Of a DNA stretch of 46,416 nucleotides, positions 10,130 through 18,520 are shown piece after piece. The notes under the pieces were generated by a model. The model was given only the letters and a program-made list of their open reading frames with translations. It did no database searches and was not told the origin of the DNA. The DNA comes from Candidatus Omnitrophota bacterium (GTDB taxonomy: Bacteria; Omnitrophota; Gorgyraeia; Gorgyraeales; Gorgyraeaceae): NCBI GenBank assembly GCA_030649895.1, contig JAUSEX010000056.1, positions 1 through 46,416 on the forward strand. Direction: 5' to 3'. Positions within the stretch are counted from its first letter, which is position 1. The number at the start of each line of letters is the position of its first letter. Position numbers and translations under genes: made by a program.

Positions 10130-12217
10130 ATGTTATTCTTAGCACCTGTTGGGTCCATATTAGCGCTAGGTTTTGCGTTTTATTTGGCAGTATCAATACT
10201 CAGGATGGATGAAGGAAGCGATAAAATGAAAGAGATAGCCTCTGCGGTCCGCATAGGAGCAAAGGCGTATTTAAAGAGACAGTATCTTGGCGTAGCTTTA
10301 TTTTTTATAGTAGTATTTTTTATCCTGCTGGCGCTTTCTTTGTTCAAATACCTGCCCATATTTGTTCCTTTCGCATTTTTGACAGGAGGGTTTTTCTCTG
10401 GGCTTTCCGGTTTCATAGGCATGACAATAGCTACGCAGTCTTCAGGCAGGACCGCTGCGGCGGCGATGAAGAGTTTGAATTCCGGCTTGAGAGTTGCGTT
10501 TTCAAGCGGGGCTGTCATGGGCCTTACGGTCGTAGGGCTTGGGCTTCTGGATCTTAGCATTTGGTATTATTTTCTAGATTGGTATTATTCAGTGCACCCT
10601 CTGTCTATAGGCGCAGATAAAATAGGAGCAATTACTTCTACAATGCTCTGTTTTGGAATGGGCGCAAGTTCTCAAGCGCTTTTTGCCCGCGTAGGAGGGG
10701 GCATTTTTACAAAAGCAGCGGATGTCGGGGCTGATCTTGTAGGGAAAGTGGAAGCAGGGATACCGGAAGATGACCCTAGAAATCCAGCTGTTATCGCGGA
10801 TAACGTAGGAGATAATGTAGGCGATGTAGCGGGCATGGGCGCGGATCTTTATGAATCTTACGTGGGTTCTATTGTGGCAACTTCTGCATTAGGCGTTGCA
10901 GCAGGGTTGGGCCTGGCCGGGGTTACTGTCCCAATGGTTATGGCAGCTATTGGAGTTATAGCTTCGATAATAGGGACGTTTTTTGTAAGAAGCAAAGAAG
11001 ACGCAAACCAGCTGGTCCTATTGGCAGCCTTGAGAAAAGGGGTATTCACAAGCTCTCTTATCGTGGCGATAGCGTCTTATTTTCTTATTAAATATACTCT
11101 CGGGCTAGAACACATGGGAGTTTACTGGTCAGTTATATCGGGCCTTGTGGCAGGTGTTTTAATAGGGCTTTCAACTGAATACTATACATCAAGCACTTTT
11201 AAACCTACTAAAACAATCGCGGATGCGAGCGTTACCGGACCTGCGACAGTTATTATAAGCGGTATTGCGGTAGGCATGATGTCAACCGCTGTTCCGGTTC
11301 TTGTAGTCTGCTCCGCTATTATGGCAAGCTATTTTTTTTCAGGCGGGGCTAGTAATCCCAATGCAGGATTATACGGCATAGCAATTTCAGCAGTGGGTAT
11401 GCTTTCCACTCTTGGGATTACTCTTGCGACAGACGCTTATGGGCCTGTTGCTGATAATGCGGGAGGAAACGCAGAGATGTCTCATCTGCCGCCTGAAGTC
11501 AGGAAAAGGACAGATGCGCTGGATGCTTTAGGAAATACAACAGCTGCTACTGGGAAAGGTTTTGCTATTGGTTCAGCCGCGTTAACAGCTCTGGCCTTGA
11601 TTGCCGCTTACAGGGATCAGGTGTATTTATTCGGCAAGACAATGGATTTAAGCCTTATGAATCCAAGCGTTTTAATAGGCTTGTTCGTAGGAGGCATGCT
11701 CCCGTTTTTATTTTGTTCAATGACTATGCGGGCGGTTGGCAGGGCAGCTACGAAGATTGTCATAGAAGTAAGAAGGCAGTTTAAAGAGATAGCAGGCCTT
11801 ATGGAAGGAAAGGCAAAACCTGATTATGCGGCCTGCGTAAATATAGCTACTGTGGCTGCGCAGAAGGAAATGGTAATGCCGTCGCTTTTAGCTATAGTAG
11901 CTCCTATAGTAGTAGGGCTATTTGCCGGCATTAATGCAGTGGGTGGACTTCTTATGGGCGCAACTGTTACAGGGTTTGTGCTTGCAGTTATGATGGCTAA
12001 TTCAGGCGGGGCGTGGGATAACGCGAAAAAATATATAGAAGAAGGCCATTGCGGAGGCAAAGGTTCTCTCTCTCATAAGGCAACAGTTGTGGGCGATACG
12101 GTGGGGGACCCGTTTAAAGATACGTCAGGCCCGTCTTTAAATATTTTGATAAAACTAATGTCAATGGTCTCGATTGTATTCGCGTCTTTTATTGTAAAGA
12201 ATACGTTATTTAAATGA
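10130..12217 (+). CDS. hppA: Membrane-bound ion-translocating pyrophosphatase (residue signature of K+-dependent type)
   Basis: [47 protein letters not shown] (Ala at the K+-dependence position). Confidence 0.95.
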   Translation: MLFLAPVGSILALGFAFYLAVSILRMDEGSDKMKEIASAVRIGAKAYLKRQYLGVALFFIVVFFILLALSLFKYLPIFVPFAFLTGGFFSGLSGFIGMTIATQSSGRTAAAAMKSLNSGLRVAFSSGAVMGLTVVGLGLLDLSIWYYFLDWYYSVHPLSIGADKIGAITSTMLCFGMGASSQALFARVGGGIFTKAADVGADLVGKVEAGIPEDDPRNPAVIADNVGDNVGDVAGMGADLYESYVGSIVATSALGVAAGLGLAGVTVPMVMAAIGVIASIIGTFFVRSKEDANQLVLLAALRKGVFTSSLIVAIASYFLIKYTLGLEHMGVYWSVISGLVAGVLIGLSTEYYTSSTFKPTKTIADASVTGPATVIISGIAVGMMSTAVPVLVVCSAIMASYFFSGGASNPNAGLYGIAISAVGMLSTLGITLATDAYGPVADNAGGNAEMSHLPPEVRKRTDALDALGNTTAATGKGFAIGSAALTALALIAAYRDQVYLFGKTMDLSLMNPSVLIGLFVGGMLPFLFCSMTMRAVGRAATKIVIEVRRQFKEIAGLMEGKAKPDYAACVNIATVAAQKEMVMPSLLAIVAPIVVGLFAGINAVGGLLMGATVTGFVLAVMMANSGGAWDNAKKYIEEGHCGGKGSLSHKATVVGDTVGDPFKDTSGPSLNILIKLMSMVSIVFASFIVKNTLFK

Positions 12218-12265
12218 TAAGCCTGAAGGATCTCACGTGAGGTTGCTTCGTTCTCAAGTTTTTCG

Positions 12266-12294
12266 TTGACTTTAACAGGTTGCTGTATTATGAT
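12266..12294 (+). promoter_or_regulatory. Putative sigma70-type promoter for the OmpA-like lipoprotein gene
   Basis: TTGACT-17 nt-TATGAT, followed by an AGGAGG Shine-Dalgarno and ATG at 12320. Confidence 0.6.
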
Positions 12295-12319
12295 TAATAA
12301 AACGTAGGAGGGGAATATT

Positions 12320-13048
12320 ATGGCCAGAAATAAAGGATTGTTTTTTGTTTTATTTTTAGTGGTTATTTCTCTTGCCATGTCAGGGTGCTCTGTTACCTTT
12401 CAGATGAGGCACAAGAGCGACGTGGACAAAATAAGCTCTCTAGGAAGCGAGATAGAGGAATTAAACGCAAGGCTCGATCAATTGCAGGAAGAGAAAGAAA
12501 CCGAACTGTCTGAACTGGAAAAGGCAAAGCTTCTTCTTGAAGAAAGATTAAAACAGGAAATAGACGATAAGAGCGTGCGGCTCGAGATGGCGCAGAAAGG
12601 CCTGGCAATCATATTTCTCACGGAAGTTCTTTTTGATTCAGGCAAAGCAGAAATAAAATCAGAAGCGTTTCCCGCGCTTGATAAGATAGCGGTGGTTCTG
12701 GAGCAAAACGTAGAAGACAGGAACGTAGGCATAGAAGGCCATACCGATAACGAACCCATAAAACATTCCGGGTGGAAGTCTAATTGGGAACTTTCTACTT
12801 CCAGGGCGACAAGCGTTCTTCATTATCTTGTTGATAAAAAAGGCATAAGCCCTAAAAGGGTAGCTGCTATAGGTTATGGTGAATACAGGCCAGTGACTTC
12901 AAACGACACAGTAGCCGGTAAAAAGCAGAACAGGCGCGTAGAAATAGTGATCCTTCCTAAAAATATGGAAAAAATACAGGCGGATATGGACAAGATCACG
13001 CAGAGAAAACAGCAGATAGAAAAACAGATTAAGAGGTATAAAAAGTAA
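12320..13048 (+). CDS. OmpA/MotB-domain lipoprotein with coiled-coil N-terminus
   Basis: Lipobox AMSGCS; coiled coil; GHTDNEPI...NWELSTSRATSVLHYLV...GYGEYRPV...NRRVEI. Confidence 0.88.
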   Translation: MARNKGLFFVLFLVVISLAMSGCSVTFQMRHKSDVDKISSLGSEIEELNARLDQLQEEKETELSELEKAKLLLEERLKQEIDDKSVRLEMAQKGLAIIFLTEVLFDSGKAEIKSEAFPALDKIAVVLEQNVEDRNVGIEGHTDNEPIKHSGWKSNWELSTSRATSVLHYLVDKKGISPKRVAAIGYGEYRPVTSNDTVAGKKQNRRVEIVILPKNMEKIQADMDKITQRKQQIEKQIKRYKK

Positions 13049-13066
13049 TAAGGAGGAATAGCAAAG

Positions 13067-13468
13067 ATGGATAAGGCGAAAGTAAATTTTGTTATTATCG
13101 GAGCGCTGGTTGTTCTCTGCGTCGTTATCATAGGTTACGCGGCAAGTCTAAATGCGCAGTTAGGCGCCGAGAAGACAAAAACCATGCAGCTTAACGACCG
13201 GATAGCGGGGCTTAATTCCAAGGTAAATGATTTAAATGTGCAGTTAACCGGAGTGACTACGCAGGCGAACGAGAAGACAATGCTTTTAAATAATCTGCAG
13301 AGTTCTTTAGGAGCAGCTATGGCAGAAATTGATAGTTTAAAAACGCTAAAGGCGGAATTGGAATCGAAATTACAATCGGCTATTTCTAACGTAACTTCTC
13401 AGGTTACAGAAAAGGCGCAGCAGGCAGTTACCGGAACAGCGTCTTCAGTGGCGCCGCTAAAGCAATAA
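13067..13468 (+). CDS. Small single-TM coiled-coil protein of unknown function
   Basis: N-terminal TM segment followed by heptad-rich coiled coil; Shine-Dalgarno AGGAGG upstream. Confidence 0.65.
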   Translation: MDKAKVNFVIIGALVVLCVVIIGYAASLNAQLGAEKTKTMQLNDRIAGLNSKVNDLNVQLTGVTTQANEKTMLLNNLQSSLGAAMAEIDSLKTLKAELESKLQSAISNVTSQVTEKAQQAVTGTASSVAPLKQ

Positions 13469-13497
13469 CCGCAAGTTTCTTATGATATTAAAGAAGG

Positions 13498-13542
13498 ACG
13501 CGAATCGTGTTTAATTAAATACGTATTCGCGTTTTTCTTTTC
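13498..13542 (+). terminator. Intrinsic terminator abutting the uppS start codon
   Basis: ACGCGAAT...ATTCGCGT stem with inner CGTGTTT-AATT-AAATACG pairing, followed by TTTTTCTTTT; uppS ATG at 13545. Confidence 0.8.
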
Positions 13543-13544
13543 AA

Positions 13545-14243
13545 ATGAATATACCAAGGCATATAGCGATAATAATGGATGGAAACGGCAGATGGGCTGA
13601 GGCCAGGGGTTTGCCGAAGATCATGGGACATAAGCAGGGGGTGGAGACTGTTAAAAAAATTGTAAAGGCGTGCATTAAAGCAGGGGTTAAATATTTAACG
13701 CTTTACGCATTTTCAACTGAAAATTGGTCCAGGCCTGACTACGAGATAAAGGCGCTGTTTCAACTATTAGAGAATTTTATAGATAAAGAATTTGAACTAT
13801 TGCATAAAAATAAGGTCAGGTTTTATATAATAGGCGAGAGGCAGATGATACAGAAAGACCTGCTGGCTAAGATGGAAAAAACCGAAAACGCCACCAAGGA
13901 TTACGATGAGTTTACTCTGAATATAGCGTTGAGTTACGGCGGGAGACAGGAGATATTAAACGCCGCGAGGCTTTTAGCGGAAGATGCAAAGAGCGGAAAG
14001 ATTAATCCAAAAGATATTGATGAAAAAATATTTTCCAGCAAACTTTACACTAAGGGGCAGCCGGATCCGGATCTTTTGATACGCACAAGCGGAGAGGCGA
14101 GGATATCGAATTTTTTATTATGGCAAATTTCTTACGCCGAATTTTATATAACCGAAAAATTCTGGCCTGATTTCGACGATAAGGAGCTAAGCAAGGCTAT
14201 AGAGGCGTATGATAGAAGGGATAGGAGATTCGGAGGGAGATAA
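13545..14243 (+). CDS. uppS: Isoprenyl (undecaprenyl) diphosphate synthase
   Basis: IAIIMDGNGRWAEARGLPKIMGHKQG; DLLIRTSGEARISNFLLWQ. Confidence 0.97.
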   Translation: MNIPRHIAIIMDGNGRWAEARGLPKIMGHKQGVETVKKIVKACIKAGVKYLTLYAFSTENWSRPDYEIKALFQLLENFIDKEFELLHKNKVRFYIIGERQMIQKDLLAKMEKTENATKDYDEFTLNIALSYGGRQEILNAARLLAEDAKSGKINPKDIDEKIFSSKLYTKGQPDPDLLIRTSGEARISNFLLWQISYAEFYITEKFWPDFDDKELSKAIEAYDRRDRRFGGR

Positions 14244-14246
14244 TTT

Positions 14247-15047
14247 ATGTTTAAACGCATAGTTACTTCGGTGATTTTAATATCCGTAGGAATTCTGAGC
14301 ATATTTGTATTGCCGGTATGGACATTCGGGGTGGTGGTGTCTTTTTTTGTAGGCTTGGGGCTTTGCGAATTTTTTAAGTTGAGCGCAAAAAAGGTATTTC
14401 CTTTAAGTTTCGCCTATGTGGGCGTTTTATCCGGGATATTATTGCCGTATATAACATATCTTTACAGGCCTACAGGCGGCATATGGGAAGGCATCTTTTT
14501 TATAGTTATACTTATCGCGCTTTTTATAATTCAATTCACAAGGAAAGAGAATAAAAATGCGGTGTCTCTGATAGCAGTCACATTGCTCGCAGTTTTTTAT
14601 ATAGGATGGTTTTTTACATTTCTTGTAAAAATAAGATTTTTGGAAGATGGACATAAATTAGTGGCATTTCTGCTTCTTGTCACAAAATCAGGAGATATGG
14701 GCGCGTATTTAGTAGGATCTCGTTTTGGAAGACATAAGCTTATACCAAGAATCAGCCCTAATAAGTCGGTTGAAGGCGCCGTAGGCGGTTTTATATTCAG
14801 TATTGCGAGCGCTATCTTGAGCAGGTATTATTTTTCATGGATGAGTTTCAGTTTTGTACTTGTGAGCGGTATTCTTATAGGCATATTTGCGCAGCTTGGA
14901 GACCTGGCCGAGAGCCTTATTAAAAGAGATTACGAGGTAAAGGATTCAGGGGCTTCTTTGCCCGGCCTTGGAGGGATGCTGGATGTTGTTGACAGTATTC
15001 TTTTTACAGCGCCTATTTTTTATATCTATCTTACTATTTTTAGGTAA
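14247..15047 (+). CDS. cdsA: Phosphatidate cytidylyltransferase
   Basis: C-terminal GDLAESLIKRDYEVKDSGASLPGLGGMLDVVDSILF signature; TM-rich. Confidence 0.95.
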   Translation: MFKRIVTSVILISVGILSIFVLPVWTFGVVVSFFVGLGLCEFFKLSAKKVFPLSFAYVGVLSGILLPYITYLYRPTGGIWEGIFFIVILIALFIIQFTRKENKNAVSLIAVTLLAVFYIGWFFTFLVKIRFLEDGHKLVAFLLLVTKSGDMGAYLVGSRFGRHKLIPRISPNKSVEGAVGGFIFSIASAILSRYYFSWMSFSFVLVSGILIGIFAQLGDLAESLIKRDYEVKDSGASLPGLGGMLDVVDSILFTAPIFYIYLTIFR

Positions 15048-15051
15048 CCTT

Positions 15052-15070
15052 GTCCACCTGGCAGGTGGAC
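15052..15070. repeat. Short palindrome upstream of dxr
   Basis: GTCCACCTG-G-CAGGTGGAC. Confidence 0.75.
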
Positions 15071-15084
15071 GCTAAGGGGTGAGT

Positions 15085-16233
15085 ATGCATCTGGAAAGAA
15101 TAGCTGTTTTGGGGTCTACAGGTTCAATAGGCACTAGCGGGCTGGATGTAATAGCTAAATCTCCAGGTAGATTCAAGGTATGCGCGTTATCGACCAACAT
15201 TAATATCAAATTACTCAAGGCGCAGGTAGAGCGATTCAAGCCGGAAGCTGTTTGTATAGGGGAAATAAAAGGAAACGAGGAAAGATGGGGGAAGACGAGG
15301 GTATATAAGGGAGAAACCGGGTTATTGAAGATGCTGGAAGATGTTAAAATAGATACTGTCCTTGTAGGAATATCGGGTTCATCCGCGCTTTCGCCTGTTC
15401 TTAAGGCATTGGATAGTGTCAAGAAAATGGCGCTTGCGAATAAAGAAGCCCTGGTTATGGCAGGCAGCGTTATAATGAGTAAAGCGGCAAAAAATAATAT
15501 AACAATAGTGCCTGTTGATAGCGAGCATAGCGCGATATTCCAATGTATTGGAGCCGGCAACAGGAAAGATTTAAAAAAGATATTCCTTACAGGTTCGGGC
15601 GGGCCTTTGCTAAAGGTAAAGAAGTCTAGGTTTAGAGATATTACTGTTAAGCAGGCGCTTAATCATCCTAGATGGAAAATGGGCAAAAAGATTTCAGTAG
15701 ACTCTGCCACTATGATGAACAAGGGTTTGGAAGTGATTGAGGCGGCCTGGCTTTTTAATATGGAAATTAAAGATATAGAGATTCTAATACATCCTGAAGC
15801 GGTGATTCACTCAATGGTAGAGTTTATAGACGGCGCAATGCTGGCTCAGATGGCTGTGTGCGATATGAGGGTCCCTATTCAATACGCGCTTACTTATCCT
15901 GAAAGGACCGATTCCGGCATCAGGAGCCTGGAATTTTCTAAAATAAAGAACTTGAGTTTTTATAAGCCGGATTTTAGAAGATTTCCATGCATGGGCCTGG
16001 CGTATTATGCGGGAAAAAAAGGAGGGACATTCCCTTCTGTTTTAAACGCTTCGAATGAGGTGGCTGTTAAGGAATTTATAGAAGGCCGCGTAAAATTTAT
16101 AGATATACCAAGAGTTATTGAAAAGGTTCTTGGTTTTCATAAAGGCGTTGACGATCCAGGGCTGGGAGATATACTTGAAGCGGACAGATGGGCCAGGGTA
16201 AAAACCAAGGAGATATTTAAATGTTATCGCTAA
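15085..16233 (+). CDS. dxr: 1-deoxy-D-xylulose 5-phosphate reductoisomerase
   Basis: IAVLGSTGSIGTSGLDVI, ALANKEALVMAG, PVDSEHSAIFQ; ORF call begins at GTG 15079. Confidence 0.97.
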   Translation: MHLERIAVLGSTGSIGTSGLDVIAKSPGRFKVCALSTNINIKLLKAQVERFKPEAVCIGEIKGNEERWGKTRVYKGETGLLKMLEDVKIDTVLVGISGSSALSPVLKALDSVKKMALANKEALVMAGSVIMSKAAKNNITIVPVDSEHSAIFQCIGAGNRKDLKKIFLTGSGGPLLKVKKSRFRDITVKQALNHPRWKMGKKISVDSATMMNKGLEVIEAAWLFNMEIKDIEILIHPEAVIHSMVEFIDGAMLAQMAVCDMRVPIQYALTYPERTDSGIRSLEFSKIKNLSFYKPDFRRFPCMGLAYYAGKKGGTFPSVLNASNEVAVKEFIEGRVKFIDIPRVIEKVLGFHKGVDDPGLGDILEADRWARVKTKEIFKCYR

Positions 16234-17306
16234 TTTCTTTTATAGTTGTTTTGAGTATTTTAGTTATTGTGCATGAATTCGGGCATTTTATCGTTGCGAA
16301 AAAAATGGGAGTGCGGGTTGAAAAATTTTCTATAGGATTCGGCCAGGAGATAATTGGTATTACCAGGCAAGAGACAAGATATTCGATTTCTCTGATACCG
16401 CTGGGCGGTTATGTAAAATTATCCGGAGAGACGGGTTCAGAAGGGGTAAAGGGAGAGAAATGGGAATATCTTTCCAGGACCGTAGGGGAGAAGATGCGCA
16501 TAATATTCGCAGGGCCATTGTTAAATTACATACTGGCATTTGTGATTTTTTCATTCGTGTTCATGGCAGGCAATCCTACGTTAACTCCCACGATAGGCAA
16601 GATCATGCCAGGTTATCCCGCAGAAACATCTGGTTTAAAACCAGGCGATAAGATACTGGATATAAACGGCAATAAGGTTGCTTACTGGGAGGACGTGACA
16701 AATATTGTTCATACGAGCAAGAATCAGGAGATGAATCTTGCTGTGGAAAGAGACGGGCAGAAGATTTCCATTGTTGTTATGCCCAGGTCTCAGGAGACGG
16801 ATACCATTTTCGGCTCTAGAAAAAGTATTTCTATAATAGGCATTGCCCCATCCGGTGAGGTTATATATGTAAAATACGGATTTTTTAAGGCTATTTACAT
16901 GGGAGCTGAAAAGTTGTGGACGCTTACCTATATAACATGCAGGGCTTTATGGGCAAGCGTTACAGGAGCTATGCCTATAAAGGAATCCATGACAGGCCCC
17001 ATAGGTATATTTTATATAACAGGACAGGCAGCAAAACTGGGGTTGGTTTATTTATTGCAGTTAATGGGCGTATTGAGCGCGTCTCTGGCTATTTTTAACC
17101 TTTTGCCAGTCCCGGTCCTGGACGGAGGACATATTTTATTTCTTGCGATAGAAAAGATCAGAAGAAAACCTGTTTCTATTAAGATGCAGGAAAACGTGAC
17201 TCAGGTAGGCATGTCGCTCTTGATAGTTTTAATGTTATTTGTATTTTATAATGATTTTATGAGGTTCGGGATTTTTGAAAAAATAGCGCATATTTTTAAA
17301 AAATAA
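16221..17306 (+). CDS. rseP: RIP-family site-2 zinc metalloprotease with PDZ domain
   Basis: HEFGHFIVAKKMGV (HExxH), PDZ, NLLPVPVLDGGH. Confidence 0.96.
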   Translation: MLSLISFIVVLSILVIVHEFGHFIVAKKMGVRVEKFSIGFGQEIIGITRQETRYSISLIPLGGYVKLSGETGSEGVKGEKWEYLSRTVGEKMRIIFAGPLLNYILAFVIFSFVFMAGNPTLTPTIGKIMPGYPAETSGLKPGDKILDINGNKVAYWEDVTNIVHTSKNQEMNLAVERDGQKISIVVMPRSQETDTIFGSRKSISIIGIAPSGEVIYVKYGFFKAIYMGAEKLWTLTYITCRALWASVTGAMPIKESMTGPIGIFYITGQAAKLGLVYLLQLMGVLSASLAIFNLLPVPVLDGGHILFLAIEKIRRKPVSIKMQENVTQVGMSLLIVLMLFVFYNDFMRFGIFEKIAHIFKK

Positions 17307-17314
17307 TTACCTGA

Positions 17315-17356
17315 CCCGATCGTCGAACGGGATAGCTATCCCGTTCGACGATCGGG
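17315..17356. repeat. 42-bp perfect palindrome upstream of ispG
   Basis: CCCGATCGTCGAACGGGATAG|CTATCCCGTTCGACGATCGGG, zero spacer. Confidence 0.92.
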
Positions 17357-17365
17357 AAATGGTGC

Positions 17366-18460
17366 ATGAGTATGACAAAACAGATTAAGGTTGGAAATAT
17401 CAGGATCGGAGGCGGAGCGCCTATTAGCATCCAGTCGATGACAAAGACTGATACCAGGGATGTTCGCGCTACTGTAAGACAGATTAAAGAACTGGAAAAA
17501 GCAGGATGCGAAATCGTGAGAGTCGCTATAAAGGATTTTGAGGCAGCAAGCGCCATAAAGGCTATTAAGCGAAAAGCAAATTTACCTTTAGTTGCGGATA
17601 TACATTTTGATTACAGGCTGGCCCTGCGCGCTATTGAAAACGGGGCAGATAAGATAAGGCTGAATCCAGGTAATATTTATAAGGAGCCTGAGATACGGGA
17701 AGTCGTAATAGCTGCTAAAAAGAGAAAAATTCCCATAAGAGTGGGCGCTAATTCAGGGTCAATAAGGCTCAAGGCTCAAGGTTCAAGGCTCAAGGCAGAA
17801 GATTTAGTAACACCTGTTTTGGGCTACATAAAGATATTGGAGAGAATGGATTTTTACGATATAATAGTATCATTAAAGGCGTCGGATGTTATCAGCACTA
17901 TAGAAGTCTGTAAGCTCTTTTCAAAGAAATCAGAATATCCGCTTCATCTGGGAGTTACTGCAGCAGGACCTGCTTCAACAGGCATTGTGAAATCAGCCAT
18001 AGGGATAGGTAATCTTCTTCTGGATGGCGTAGGGGATACTATCAGGGTTTCGTTGACAGGCGACCCTGTGGAAGAAGTAATAGCAGCTAAAAATATCCTT
18101 CAGGCAATAAACTTAAGGAATTTCGGCCCTGAAATTATTTCATGCCCGACATGCGGCAGGTGCCAGGTGGATTTGAAGAGCATAGCAGAACAGATTGACT
18201 CAAGGCTCAAGGCTTCCCCCGGCTTTGTTCGGGATAGACAAGGCTCAAGAGGAAAATTCAGCCTTCAGCCTTCAGTCTTCAGCCGAAAGGTCTTTAAGAT
18301 AGCAATAATGGGGTGCGAGGTAAATGGCCCTGGAGAAGCTAAGGAAGCGGATATAGGTATTGCCTGTGGTAAGGGTTCAGGAGTAATTTTTAAAAAAGGC
18401 AGGATTTTAAAAAGGGTCAAAGAAAAAGATATAGTAAAAGAGCTCTTAAAAAATATATAA
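17366..18460 (+). CDS. ispG: 4-hydroxy-3-methylbut-2-enyl diphosphate synthase (with repeat-derived insertions)
   Basis: RIGGGAPISIQSMTKTDT; CPTCGRCQVDL and MGCEVNGPGEAKEADIG; repeat-encoded SRLKAQGSRLKAE and SRLKASPGFVRDRQGSRGKFSLQPSVFSR. Confidence 0.95.
   Translation: MSMTKQIKVGNIRIGGGAPISIQSMTKTDTRDVRATVRQIKELEKAGCEIVRVAIKDFEAASAIKAIKRKANLPLVADIHFDYRLALRAIENGADKIRLNPGNIYKEPEIREVVIAAKKRKIPIRVGANSGSIRLKAQGSRLKAEDLVTPVLGYIKILERMDFYDIIVSLKASDVISTIEVCKLFSKKSEYPLHLGVTAAGPASTGIVKSAIGIGNLLLDGVGDTIRVSLTGDPVEEVIAAKNILQAINLRNFGPEIISCPTCGRCQVDLKSIAEQIDSRLKASPGFVRDRQGSRGKFSLQPSVFSRKVFKIAIMGCEVNGPGEAKEADIGIACGKGSGVIFKKGRILKRVKEKDIVKELLKNI
17764..17798 (+). repeat. Heptanucleotide tandem repeat (AAGGCTC)x~5 inside ispG
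   Basis: AAGGCTC AAGGCTC AAGGTTC AAGGCTC AAGGCAG. Confidence 0.9.
18199..18284 (+). repeat. Composite heptanucleotide repeat insertion inside ispG
   Basis: CTCAAGG x2 at 18199-18212, another CAAGGCTCAAG copy at ~18239, then TTCAGCC TTCAGCC TTCAGTC TTCAGCC at 18257-18284. Confidence 0.8.
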
Positions 18461-18465
18461 CCGAT

Positions 18466-18509
18466 TCCGACTCCGTGAGTCGCCGAGGTAGGCGACTCAC
18501 GGAGTCGGA
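18466..18509. repeat. Inverted repeat (family A, long form) upstream of proS
   Basis: 19-bp perfect arms TCCGACTCCGTGAGTCGCC / GGCGACTCACGGAGTCGGA, loop GAGGTA. Confidence 0.92.
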
Positions 18510-18520
18510 TGGATGAGAAT

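Noticed and set aside
15072-15560. 162-aa minus-strand ORF opposite dxr
   Set aside because: Antisense to a strong dxr call; low-complexity S/T/P-rich shadow ORF.
16460-17098. Short plus-strand ORFs inside rseP (16460-16651, 16916-17098)
   Set aside because: Out-of-frame within a well supported rseP CDS.
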